From assembly GCF_029338575.1 (NCBI RefSeq), contig NZ_CP119993.1, positions 186,001-250,000 of the forward strand: DNA of 64,000 nt, written 5' to 3'. Numbering within the stretch: the first letter of the stretch is position 1; every line of letters begins with the position of its first letter. Origin of the DNA: Halomarina halobia (lineage in GTDB: Archaea > Halobacteriota > Halobacteria > Halobacteriales > Haloarculaceae). Shown here one piece after another: positions 25,465-33,878 of this stretch. The translations under genes and the position numbers were made by a program. The notes beneath the pieces were generated by a model. The model was not told the DNA's origin. It worked only from the letters and a program-made list of their open reading frames with translations, and ran no database searches.

Positions 25465-26252
25465 CTACCGCCCCTCGAACTGTGGCTCCCTGCCCTCCAG
25501 TTGCGCCTCGAAGCCCTCCCTGCGGTCGTCGGTACCGTACACCCGCATCGCCAGCCGGTGTTCGATGTCGAGGCCGTCCTCGAGCGGAACGTCGAACGTG
25601 GCCCCGAACGCCTCCAGGGCGCTCTGGATACCCAGCGGCGCCTTCTCGGTCAGGTCGTCGGCGAGCTCCCTGGCGCGCTCGTCGACGTCCGCGTCCGGGA
25701 CGACCTCGGTGACGAGGCCGCACCGCTCGGCGTCGGCGGGGTCGATGTACTCGCCGGTGAGGACGAGCTCCTTCGCCCTCCCGATGCCGACGAGCCGCGG
25801 CAGTCGCTGGGTCGACCCCTGGTGGGGGAAGATGCCGAGGTCGACCTCGATGACGCCGTACTTCGCGTTCTCGCCCAGCACGCGGAGGTCAGCCGGCAGC
25901 GTCAGTTCGAACCCGCCGGCGATGCCCGCGCCCTTGATACCGGCGACGTCGGCGTCGTCGACCGGTCGATGGCGTTGAGCAGGGCCCGGAACGCGCGCTG
26001 GAACTCGTCCTGTTCCTCGGCGCTCTTCTCGTACATCATGTCGAGCTGGAACCCGGCGCAGAACGCGGGCCCGCTCCCCAGCAGGGTGACGGCGCGAACC
26101 TCGTCGTCGCCGTCGACGCGCTCGACGGCCGCGGTGAGTTCGGCGACGGTTGTCTCGTTCATCGCGTTGCGCTTCTCGGGTCGGTCGATGATCACGTCCG
26201 CGCGCCGCCCGTCGTACTCGATCCTGACGTGGTCGCTACCGTTCTCCGGCAT
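25465..26252 (-). pseudogene. Enoyl-CoA hydratase/isomerase broken by a single-base frameshift
   Basis: A crotonase-family gene of normal length (about 262 codons) split into two frames. The N-terminal part starts MPENGSDHV at 26252 and shows IDRPEKRNAMNE and the oxyanion-hole segment GSGPAFCAGFQLD, then goes out of frame. The C-terminal part resumes with VAGIKGAGIAGGFEL, then GENAKYGVIEVDLGIFPHQG and ends at 25465. On the minus strand the bases CCGACGTCGCC near 25946 would read PTVA if one G were restored (CCGACGGTCGCC), so loss of one G explains the break. Both halves remain well conserved, which suggests either a recent mutation or a sequencing error. A weak TATA-like CGCTTTTGG lies about 26 bases before the start. 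Confidence 0.85.
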
Positions 26253-26283
26253 ACGCGTGCGTCGTTCCTCGCGACCAAAAGCG

Positions 26284-27070
26284 TTCGTACGGTGCTCTCT
26301 GTCCGCTGTCAAAACATGGAGAGAGGGCGCACCGGGGACAGCGCCCGGGACGCACCGAACACCGCACGCCGTATCCATCATAACATTCTACCCGCTCATT
26401 CCCGAGACGTGATCGGGCACTTCGACGGGATCTCTGTCGAAGAACGCCCACGAGTACTCCCGGGAGTCGGAGGAGAGCCGATAGGCGGCTGACGGCACCG
26501 ATCGCGTACAGAGGCGATACGGCAGCCACCGAACTCGCTACGTGGTACGACGTGCGGCGACGCACGATCTCCAGCGGGCTCGAGTAGCGCGAAGGGGGCC
26601 GCATGCGCCGGCGGTCCGAGACGACCGCCGGACCGGACGCCCCCGGGCCACCGACCAGCGCCCGGCGGGATCGATCCACCGGGTCCGGTCGCAGGGGTCC
26701 CTCGGTGAGGTCACTGGGGTGACCCGTCCGCCCGGAGGGGTTGACCGACCGACCGTCGACCCCTGCGGACAGCGCAGTGAGACGCCGCTCGCGCGTACGG
26801 GCCAGCACACCGGCCCGTATCGGCATCGTCACCGCATCAGCGCCCGCGAGGGTTTCGGTGGGGCCCCTGCCGAGACGGCCGGTGACGACGCACCACGAAA
26901 TAAGAGTAAAAAATTCTGATTTCTCATGCACGGTTCGAACGGTTGCTTCCGGTTAGGCCGCGAGGAGGTCCGCGTTCGAACGGTGATTCGGGACGCCGTG
27001 GTCTCGGACCGCACGAGCGCTGGCGAGGTCGCCTCTCGTCGGACTGACCGTGGGAGAAGTCGACGTGTCC
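26284..27070. other. Intergenic region, no gene recognised
   Basis: Nearly 800 bases between the broken hydratase and the hydrolase. Open frames exist on both strands (for example 26236-26931 minus) but they are arginine-rich, lack motifs and look like chance frames in GC-rich DNA. An AT patch at about 26896-26925 (AATAAGAGTAAAAAATT) could contain a promoter. Low-complexity GGCC/CCGG text fills 26580-26760. Confidence 0.45.
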
Positions 27071-27874
27071 TCACCGAACGCTGTCGTCGAGGAATCCAGA
27101 GACGAGGGTCGAGACGCGGTCGGGTGCCTCCATCATCGGGTAGTGTCCGACGCCGTCGAGGACGGCGGTTTCGACGTCGGGCAGACCCTCGACGGTCCGG
27201 TCGAAGACGTCGTCCTGGACGAAGAAGTCCGCCGCCCCCCGGACGAGCAGGACGGGACAGGTCGCGTCCGCGAGTCGGTCCGTGACGTCGTGGTCCGCCC
27301 ACGCCTGGAGGTCGTTCGTGGCAGCCGCCTGAGCGCCGCGGTGTTGCCACTTCAGCTCCTCCCGTCGGACCGGGCCGACGTCGCCCGTCGAGTCGATCAC
27401 GGAGTAGTCGAGGACGCTCTGCCATCCGGGACAGGCGTGGGGGTGTGCGAACCGTCCCAGGGCCGCCCCGCGGGTCCGCCCGGCGGCCTCCATGACCACG
27501 GCGGCGCTGATCTCCGGCGCGTGATGGACGGCGACGTCGAGCGCGGTCGCCCCGCCGATGGAACAGCCCGCGATGGCGGGGCGCTCGAGACCCAGCGCGG
27601 CCGCGAAGGCGACGACGAACTCCGCGTGTTCGTGGATCGACGTGTGAACGCGCCAATCGACGGGGTACGACTTCCCGTGTCCGGGGAGATCCGGCACGAC
27701 GACGCGGTATCCCGCCTCGGCGAGCTGCGGCGCGACGTAGCGCCACTGTCGCCCCTCGGCTCCGGCGGTGTGGAGACAGACGACCGGGGGATCGCTCGAA
27801 TCGCCGACCGCTTCGTAGTAGATCCGCGTCTCGTCGACCGTGACGTAGCGACCGAGGAGTTCGGGGCAGCTCAC
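27071..27874 (-). CDS. Alpha/beta hydrolase
   Basis: A 267-residue alpha/beta-hydrolase. The oxyanion region is VVCLHTAGAEGRQW, the nucleophile elbow GCSIGGATALD places Ser near residue 105, the acid is probably Asp in LVRGAADFFV, and the catalytic His is in GVGHYPMMEAP. The fold covers esterases, thioesterases, C-C hydrolases and dehalogenases; the text around the elbow does not settle which. It overlaps the upstream SCP2-like gene by four bases and is the last gene of a minus-strand run that may extend back to the second ABC importer. Confidence 0.85.
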   Translation of the reverse strand: MSCPELLGRYVTVDETRIYYEAVGDSSDPPVVCLHTAGAEGRQWRYVAPQLAEAGYRVVVPDLPGHGKSYPVDWRVHTSIHEHAEFVVAFAAALGLERPAIAGCSIGGATALDVAVHHAPEISAAVVMEAAGRTRGAALGRFAHPHACPGWQSVLDYSVIDSTGDVGPVRREELKWQHRGAQAAATNDLQAWADHDVTDRLADATCPVLLVRGAADFFVQDDVFDRTVEGLPDVETAVLDGVGHYPMMEAPDRVSTLVSGFLDDSVR

Positions 27875-28293
27875 TCGACCACCCCCGTGGGTCGCGTCGT
27901 CCCGGTCGTCATCAGTTGCAGGTGGCGAACGAGCAGTTCCGTCGCCTCGCGGAGCCGGTTCGCCTCGAGCTTGTTCCCCTCCGTCCGGAGCGCCCCGGTG
28001 TAGAACTGCTCGGAGAGGGACGCGTCCCCGCGGGCGAGGGCGCGCCAGGCGTCCGCCGAACCGGCGATCCGGAACGTCGCCCCGAAGGCGGGGACGTACG
28101 GCTCCGTATCGATGACGGCCCCGCGATAGATCTTCAGCCAGGCCGTCTCGTCGCCGATCGCGAGTTCGATCGAGCCGTCGAACTCGCGGGTCGCTGTCCC
28201 GAAACGTTCGTCGTCATTGACTGACGCGACGAGGTCCGATAGCCACGTCTCACTGTCGAACGGCATGTTCGCACGGACGGCGGCGCGCGACAT
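27871..28293 (-). CDS. SCP2 sterol-transfer-like domain protein
   Basis: A 140-residue protein without membrane segments. The pattern GSIELAIGDETAWLKIYRG, then GATFRIAGSADAWRALARGD and RTEGNKLEANRL, matches the SCP2 sterol-binding fold, a hydrophobic pocket that carries acyl or isoprenoid ligands. It starts four bases before the stop-overlap with the hydratase upstream; an internal ATG at 28266 (MPFDSETW) is an alternative start. Next to an enoyl-CoA hydratase and a hydrolase, a role in presenting a lipophilic acyl-CoA is plausible but unproven. Confidence 0.7.
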   Translation of the reverse strand: MSRAAVRANMPFDSETWLSDLVASVNDDERFGTATREFDGSIELAIGDETAWLKIYRGAVIDTEPYVPAFGATFRIAGSADAWRALARGDASLSEQFYTGALRTEGNKLEANRLREATELLVRHLQLMTTGTTRPTGVVE

Positions 28294-28297
28294 GAAG

Positions 28298-29077
28298 CTA
28301 ACCCTGATCCCCGCCTCGAAACGCGTCGATGCGCTCCCCCGCCGTCCCGTCGCGAAACGCCCGATCGAACGCGCGCCGCTCGCTACGACGCAGCGAGTCG
28401 AGATCCGTCGTAGCGCCCGCCGCGAAGCGTTCGCGGAGGACGGAGACGGTGTACTTCCCGTTGGCGGCGAAGGTGTCGACGTACTCCTCGACCGCGTCGG
28501 CGCGGTCGTCGTCGGGGACGACGCGCGTCACGAAGCCGGCGTGTTCTGCCTCCTCGGCTCCGACCGTGCGCCCGGTGAGTAACCAATCGCGGGCGCGCCG
28601 CTCTCCGATCTGCGCGGTCAACAGCGGGACGACGTACCCGGTGACGGGCAGGTCGAGTGCGACCTCCGGGAAGCCCCACGTCGCGGACGTCGCTCCGACG
28701 ACGACGTCCGCGCCGAGACAGAGGTGACACCCCACGCCGAGCGCGCGGCCGTGAACCGAGACGACGACCGGCACGGGACAGGATCGCACCGCGTCGACGA
28801 GCGTCTGGACCCGACGGGCGATCCGGGCCGGGTCCTCGTCGGCCTCGGAGGCGAGGTCCGCGAGGTCCGCGCCGACGCAGAAGTTCTCCCCGTCCCCGGA
28901 GACGACGAGCGCGTCGGCCTCGCCGGCGGCGGCCGCGTCGAACACGTCGACGAGCGCGTCAACGGTCTCTCCGGGGAGCGCGTTCTGCTTGTCGGGACGG
29001 GCGAGTCGAACGTCGACGAACGAGCCCGCATCGGTCGGGCGGCCGGCGATCTTCAGAAACGGGTCAGTGATGTCCAT
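28298..29077 (-). CDS. Enoyl-CoA hydratase/isomerase family protein
   Basis: A 259-residue crotonase. The oxyanion-hole strands are ENFCVGADLADLA and VSVHGRALGVGCHL, followed by WGFPEVALDLPVTGYV. Canonical hydratases have two catalytic glutamates; here the E in FPEVALDLP sits at the first position and the second position is LDLPVTG, so the activity may be isomerase, thioesterase or dehalogenase-like rather than hydratase. The ATG at 29077 is followed downstream by the SCP2-like gene with a gap of four bases. It lies 84 bases after the LivF stop of the second importer. Confidence 0.85.
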   Translation of the reverse strand: MDITDPFLKIAGRPTDAGSFVDVRLARPDKQNALPGETVDALVDVFDAAAAGEADALVVSGDGENFCVGADLADLASEADEDPARIARRVQTLVDAVRSCPVPVVVSVHGRALGVGCHLCLGADVVVGATSATWGFPEVALDLPVTGYVVPLLTAQIGERRARDWLLTGRTVGAEEAEHAGFVTRVVPDDDRADAVEEYVDTFAANGKYTVSVLRERFAAGATTDLDSLRRSERRAFDRAFRDGTAGERIDAFRGGDQG

Positions 29078-29140
29078 TGTTCGTGTGGTGATGTGGGTGT
29101 GTGATGAGAGTGTAGTGTGGGTGTGTGGCGAGGGGGAAGT
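29078..29140. repeat. GT-rich low-complexity spacer
   Basis: A run of GTG/GTGTG units (TGGGTGTGTGATGAGAGTG and similar) directly upstream of the 29077 ATG and after the LivF gene. No TATA box is visible inside it, so the hydratase may depend on read-through from the importer operon. Confidence 0.6.
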
Positions 29141-29161
29141 CGTGGCGGCTAGCGGCCGCGA

Positions 29162-29872
29162 CTACCCGACCGTCTCCTCGAGGATGCGGTTGTACGCCGC
29201 CTCGAACTCCCCGCGTTCGCCGAGGTAGGTGAGCGTGTTCTTCCGCATGAGGTACATCTCGTCGCTCACGGCCGCGGCCATCTCGACCTTCTCGTCGACG
29301 AGCAGCACGGTCACGCCGCTCTCGCTGATCGCCAGGATCGTGTCTCTGATGTCCTCCACGATCTTCGGGGCGAGACCGAGCGTCGGTTCGTCGAGCATGA
29401 TCAGCGTCGGGTCCGTGACGAGACCCTGCGCGATGGCGAGCATCTGCTGTTGGCCGCCGCTCATCGTCCCGGCCTCCTGATCGCGCCGCTCCCGGAGGAT
29501 CGGGAACAGCTCGAAGACCTGCTCGAACGCCTCCCGGCGATCCCGCTCGACCGGGACCAGCGCCGTCCTGAGGTTCTCCTGAACGGTCATCTCGGGGAAG
29601 ACCCGGTGGCGTTCCGGGACGTACGTCAGTCCCCGGTGGATGAGTTGGTGGGGTTCTCGGCCCGAGATCTCCTCCCCGCGGAACGTGATGGTGCCGGCGT
29701 CCGGGGACTTCACGCCGGCGATCGTGCGCAGCAGGGTCGTCTTGCCGGCCCCGTTCGCGCCGACGATCGCCACGACGCTCCCCGGAGCGACGCCGGCGTT
29801 CACGTCCCGAAGCACGGTGAGGTCCCCGTAGGAGACCGACACGCCGTCGACGTCGAGGATTCGGTCGGTCAT
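29162..29872 (-). CDS. livF: ABC ATPase of LivF type, second importer
   Basis: A 236-residue ATPase with Walker A GANGAGKTT, signature TMSGGQQQMLAIAQGL and Walker B LIMLDEPTLGLAPK, all intact. The H-loop His is replaced (VLLVDEKVEMA has Glu-Lys in place of the usual EH/EQN), which would weaken hydrolysis at one site. It is the last Liv gene of the minus-strand operon and overlaps the LivG stop by four bases. Confidence 0.9.
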   Translation of the reverse strand: MTDRILDVDGVSVSYGDLTVLRDVNAGVAPGSVVAIVGANGAGKTTLLRTIAGVKSPDAGTITFRGEEISGREPHQLIHRGLTYVPERHRVFPEMTVQENLRTALVPVERDRREAFEQVFELFPILRERRDQEAGTMSGGQQQMLAIAQGLVTDPTLIMLDEPTLGLAPKIVEDIRDTILAISESGVTVLLVDEKVEMAAAVSDEMYLMRKNTLTYLGERGEFEAAYNRILEETVG

Positions 29873-30552
29873 ATCGCCATCTCCCCCAGGTACTGTTCCT
29901 GGACCGTCTCGTCCGTTCGTATCTCCCCCGGACTGCCGTGGGCGAGGACGCGCCCCTGGTCGAGGACGACCATCCGATCCGCGAGCTCGAACGCCGTCTC
30001 GATGTCGTGTTCGATGAGGACGAGCGTGTGGTCGCGAGCGAGCTCCTCGAGGTAGCCGAGCATCGCGGGCTTCTCCGACGGATTGACCCCGGAGAACACC
30101 TCGTCGAGCAGCAGCAGGTCCCCGTCGGTGACGAGCGCGAGCGCGACGCGCTTTCGTTCGAAGAGGGTGAGTTCGTCGCCGTACTTGTCATGGATCTCGA
30201 TCAGGTCGAGACGCGCCATGATCTCGCGGGGCTGTGTCTCGAACGACGCGAGGCTGATGTTCTCGGCGACGGTCAGTTCGTCGAAGACGTCCACCTCCTG
30301 GAACGTCCGACGGATGCCGAGGCGCGCGGTGCGGTCGGCCCGCATCCCCGTGATGTCCTCCCCCCGGTAGCGGACCGTTCCGCTGTCCGGGCGATAGTAG
30401 CCGGTGATGCAGTTGAACAGCGTCGTCTTGCCGGCCCCGTTCGCCCCCATGACCACGTGCGTCTCGCCCGCGGTCACGTCGAACGTGACGCCGTCCAGCG
30501 CGACGATACCCCCGAACGTTCGCCGCACGTCTTCGACCTCCAGGAGCGTCAT
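29869..30552 (-). CDS. livG: ABC ATPase of LivG type with degenerate signature, second importer
   Basis: A 227-residue ATPase, a little short for LivG (usually about 250). Walker A GANGAGKTT near residue 35 and H-loop LIEHDIETAF are normal. The signature LSxGQ is replaced by LTLFE (bases 30157-30171) followed by RKRVALAL, and Walker B reads LLLLDEVFSGV with Val instead of Pro. The partner LivF keeps MSGGQ. The ATG at 30552 overlaps the LivM stop by four bases; a much longer in-frame extension lies across LivM and is not real. Confidence 0.88.
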   Translation of the reverse strand: MTLLEVEDVRRTFGGIVALDGVTFDVTAGETHVVMGANGAGKTTLFNCITGYYRPDSGTVRYRGEDITGMRADRTARLGIRRTFQEVDVFDELTVAENISLASFETQPREIMARLDLIEIHDKYGDELTLFERKRVALALVTDGDLLLLDEVFSGVNPSEKPAMLGYLEELARDHTLVLIEHDIETAFELADRMVVLDQGRVLAHGSPGEIRTDETVQEQYLGEMAI

Positions 30553-31601
30553 CGGTCCGACCCCCAGAGCCCGCGTAGATCCGGCAATCGGTCGTCGATC
30601 CCGAACCGCCCCGAGAGCCCTCCGAGGATACCGCCGGGGAGGAGCAGGACGACGACGATGAGGGTCGCCCCGACGAAGTACGCCCGGTAGTCCCCGAACC
30701 CGAACGACCGGATCACCTCGGGGAGCCCGACCATCACGAGGGCCCCGACGATCGGCCCGTGGATCGTCCGGCGTCCCCCGATGACGGTGATGACGAGGAG
30801 GAAGACGGTCTGGTGGAGGGTGAAGTCCGCTGGCGTGATGAGGCCGTTGACGGAGGCGAACAGACTCCCGCCGACGCCGAGGACGAACGCGCCGAGGGAG
30901 ACGGCGATGAGCTTGTATCTCGCCGGGTTGTACCCGATCGAACGGAGCAGGTCCTCGTTCTCGCTCGTCGCGATGGCCAGCGAGCCGGTCAGCGAGTTGT
31001 CGAAGACGGCGACGAGCGCCGTGACGACCGTCAGAACGAGGACGAGAAACAGGTACTGCTCGACGAGCGGCGAGACGGGCAGCACGCCGGCGGAGGGGCT
31101 CGGAACGCCGCTGATCCCGGTCGATCCGACCTCGCCCCAGTTCGTGAGCACGTAGAACACCACCTGCTCGAACGCGAGCGTGGCGATGATGATCTCGAAG
31201 GCGGAGCCGATGAGTACCGCCGAGAAGGCGATGACGAGGCCGACCAGGGCGGCGACGGCCCCCGCGAACAGTATCGCGAGCAGGTACGGTACGCCGAACG
31301 CCTGCATGAGGAGCGCGAACGTCACTCCGCCGATGATGGCGAGCGCGGCCGGACAGAAGACGAACAGGTTCGGCCACCCGAGCATCAGGTTGTACCCGGA
31401 GGCCATCACGGCGAACACGAGGACGAGCAGCGAGACGAACCCGACGAACGCCGATCCGGACACGAGCGGGAGGGCGAGCAGTCCCGCGACGAGCACGAGG
31501 ACGGTCGCCCGCGTCACGCTCGACCACGCGACGCCGCGGAGGTCGACGTTCAACTCCTCCTCGGAGGCGACGCGCCCCGACTCGGCCTCGACGCCGCTCA
31601 T
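30549..31601 (-). CDS. livM: Branched-chain amino acid-type ABC permease (LivM), second importer
   Basis: A 350-residue membrane protein. The LivM region MASGYNLMLGWPNLFVFCPA corresponds to the usual LLGYxGLxSFGHAAF, but the SFGHAAF core is changed, as often in distant HAAT systems. The coupling loop is ATSENEDLLRSIGYNPARYK. It overlaps both neighbours by four bases. Confidence 0.88.
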   Translation of the reverse strand: MSGVEAESGRVASEEELNVDLRGVAWSSVTRATVLVLVAGLLALPLVSGSAFVGFVSLLVLVFAVMASGYNLMLGWPNLFVFCPAALAIIGGVTFALLMQAFGVPYLLAILFAGAVAALVGLVIAFSAVLIGSAFEIIIATLAFEQVVFYVLTNWGEVGSTGISGVPSPSAGVLPVSPLVEQYLFLVLVLTVVTALVAVFDNSLTGSLAIATSENEDLLRSIGYNPARYKLIAVSLGAFVLGVGGSLFASVNGLITPADFTLHQTVFLLVITVIGGRRTIHGPIVGALVMVGLPEVIRSFGFGDYRAYFVGATLIVVVLLLPGGILGGLSGRFGIDDRLPDLRGLWGSDR

Positions 31602-32524
31602 CGTACCCCCCGTACTCGGGCGACCCGCTGACGCAGCGCACCCGTCAGCGACTCCGTGCCGGTCCTGAGCACGACGGCCTTCACGAGGAAGAACAGGATG
31701 AGCACGGCGAACTCGGAGGCGAAGATGTAGTACGACGACAGCGTCAGGACCGCGAACGCCTCGTAGAGGCCGAGAGCGTACCCGGCGAGCATCGCCCCGA
31801 AGACGCGACCGATGCCGCCGAGGATGACGATGATGAACGCCTTGATGAGCAGATCGAACCCCATCGTGGGGGTGAGCGAGAACATGGCCGCGTTCAGGAC
31901 CCCTGCGACGGCCGCCATGGCGCTCCCGAGGACGAACGCCGACAGGAACGCCCGTCGGACGTTCACGCCCTTCATCCGGGCGAGTTCGCGGTCCTGGACG
32001 ATCGCCCTGAGACTCAGCCCCAGCGTCGTCGAGTTGATGAGCCAGTAGAGGAACGCGAAGTTGGCGAGCGCGAAGAGGAAGACGATCAGTTCGAGGACCG
32101 TCACCGACGTGTCAAGAAACGCGATCGGAGTGTTGTGAAGACCGCCGAAGGCGAGGTAGTGGGGTTCGTGTCCCCAGGTCTGGGCGAACGCCCGTTCCAG
32201 TATCTGGGCGACGCCGAGCGTGACCAGGATGACGCCGAAGATGTACCCCGATTCGTCCCTGTCGTAGAGCGGTGCGAGCAGCGCCCGCTCGATGATCGCT
32301 CCGAGGAGCGCGACGGCGAGGATCGCGGCCAGTATCCCGACCGCCAACGGTAAGCCGGAGAGCTGGACGACCTGGAAGTAGACGTAGGCACCGCCGGCGA
32401 ACAGGGCGGCGTGACCCATGTTCGGGATGTCCATCACCCCGAAGATGATGGTGAAGCTCGCCGCGAACACCGCGTAGATACTTCCCTGTATCAGGCCGTT
32501 GACGAGGCTCTCCACCAGGACCAT
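31598..32524 (-). CDS. livH: Branched-chain amino acid-type ABC permease (LivH), second importer
   Basis: A 308-residue membrane protein with LivH text GSIYAVFAASFTIIFGVMDI near residue 14 followed by PNMGHAALF, and the coupling loop AIVQDRELARMKGVNVRRA. It starts one base after the stop of the binding protein and overlaps LivM by four bases. Confidence 0.9.
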   Translation of the reverse strand: MVLVESLVNGLIQGSIYAVFAASFTIIFGVMDIPNMGHAALFAGGAYVYFQVVQLSGLPLAVGILAAILAVALLGAIIERALLAPLYDRDESGYIFGVILVTLGVAQILERAFAQTWGHEPHYLAFGGLHNTPIAFLDTSVTVLELIVFLFALANFAFLYWLINSTTLGLSLRAIVQDRELARMKGVNVRRAFLSAFVLGSAMAAVAGVLNAAMFSLTPTMGFDLLIKAFIIVILGGIGRVFGAMLAGYALGLYEAFAVLTLSSYYIFASEFAVLILFFLVKAVVLRTGTESLTGALRQRVARVRGVR

Positions 32525-32525
32525 C

Positions 32526-33800
32526 TCAGATGTCCTCCTCCGGCGGGATGCTCGTCAGCGGAGGGATCTGATCGGCCCAGACGACCTCGTCGACGGTCGC
32601 CGAGTCCCCGTCGGCCCCGAATCGGATGAGTGCGCCGGGGATAGCGGGCTGTCCGCGGTCGTTCATCGAGACCGTCCCGAGGATCGTCGTGAGTTCGTTC
32701 CCGACGAGCGCATCCCGGAGCGCCTGGCCGTCGGTGCTGCCGGCCTGTTCGAGCGCGAACTGGGTGGCCTGCGCGTCCGCGTAGACGTTGTACGCGGTCG
32801 GGTGTTCGGGCGCGCCGAGTTCCCGGTAGGCGTCGAACTGATCGAGCGACTCCTGCGAGAGGGTCTCCTCGATGGCGGGGACGTCCCGGTAGTCCAGTCG
32901 CGTGTACAACCCGAGCGCGTGGACGTTCGCCATCCCGGCACCCACGTTCCCGATGTTGTTGTAGTCCGCGCCGCCGAGTCCGGTGAAGATCGGCAGGGCC
33001 TCGTTGAGGTTGTTCCGGTTGGCCTGGATGAGGAACCGCTCCATGGCGCTCGCCCAGGTCTGGACGTACAGCGCGTCGATGTTACCGTTGTTGAGCTCCC
33101 GCTTGATCCGCGTGATGAACGAGGAGAAGTCCTGCTGGTCGAAGCTGAACCGACCGAGGTTCTTGAAGTCCCCCGCGTGATCCGACTCCCGAAACCACCA
33201 CCGCATCAGGTCGAGCGTGTCGTCGCCCCAGTCCCCCTCCTCGGCGATCACCCCGATATTCTCGATGTCGTTGCTCTCCGAGATGTACGTGAGCGCCGGG
33301 TAGGCGTCCATGATCGTGCTCACCGTCAGCCGCAGGACGTAGGTGTCGGGCGTGTTGACCTCCGGCGTGAACCCGTGCGTGAACGTCGGTACCTGGTTCT
33401 CGTTGACGATGGAGCTGATGGCGATCGCCCCGGTCGATCGCCAGGACGAGAGGATGGCCGAGACCCCGTCTGCGGTAACCAGTCGCTGGGCGGCCGATCG
33501 GGCCTCGCTGTTCTGCGACTGGTCGTCGTACTCGACGATGTCGACCTGTCGCTGTTCGTCGCCGACCTGGATACCGCCGCCCTCGTTCACCCGCTCGGCC
33601 CACGCGCTCTGGGTCTCCGTCGCCAGTTCGCCGAAGAACGACGCGGGGCCGGAGAGCGGGTTGATCGCCCCGAGTTTCACGCTCCCGGAAGCGCCGCCCA
33701 GCCCGACGTTGTCCATGCACCCCGCGATTCCCCCGAGCGCGGCGGTACCGAGAGCCGCGCTCCCGCGTCGAAGGAACGACCTGCGTGACCTGTCTGTCAT
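32526..33800 (-). CDS. ABC transporter substrate-binding lipoprotein (HAAT/LivJ type), second importer
   Basis: A 424-residue receptor. Tat motif SRRSFLRR at residues 5-12, hydrophobic core, lipobox IAGC with Cys28. The mature protein has Peripla_BP_6 features: KLGAINPLSGPASFFGELAT, VEYDDQSQNSEA and STGAIAISSIVNENQVP. It is only distantly like the binding protein at 13745, so a different ligand is likely. First gene of the minus-strand five-gene Liv operon. Confidence 0.92.
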   Translation of the reverse strand: MTDRSRRSFLRRGSAALGTAALGGIAGCMDNVGLGGASGSVKLGAINPLSGPASFFGELATETQSAWAERVNEGGGIQVGDEQRQVDIVEYDDQSQNSEARSAAQRLVTADGVSAILSSWRSTGAIAISSIVNENQVPTFTHGFTPEVNTPDTYVLRLTVSTIMDAYPALTYISESNDIENIGVIAEEGDWGDDTLDLMRWWFRESDHAGDFKNLGRFSFDQQDFSSFITRIKRELNNGNIDALYVQTWASAMERFLIQANRNNLNEALPIFTGLGGADYNNIGNVGAGMANVHALGLYTRLDYRDVPAIEETLSQESLDQFDAYRELGAPEHPTAYNVYADAQATQFALEQAGSTDGQALRDALVGNELTTILGTVSMNDRGQPAIPGALIRFGADGDSATVDEVVWADQIPPLTSIPPEEDI

Positions 33801-33830
33801 TGTCTCTCCTGTGAGAGGTGAAACCTACAC

Positions 33831-33840
33831 GTGATAAAAC
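33831..33840 (-). promoter_or_regulatory. TATA-like element of the second ABC operon
   Basis: GTTTTATCAC on the minus strand, centred about 36 bases before the ATG at 33800. Confidence 0.4.
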
Positions 33841-33878
33841 TATCGCCGTCCCCGCCGTCGAGCGACCCGCTTCGAACG

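Noticed and set aside
26236..26931. 231-residue minus-strand frame in the gap before the hydrolase
   Set aside because: Arg/Gly-rich, not acidic, no recognisable domain, overlaps the start of the broken hydratase.
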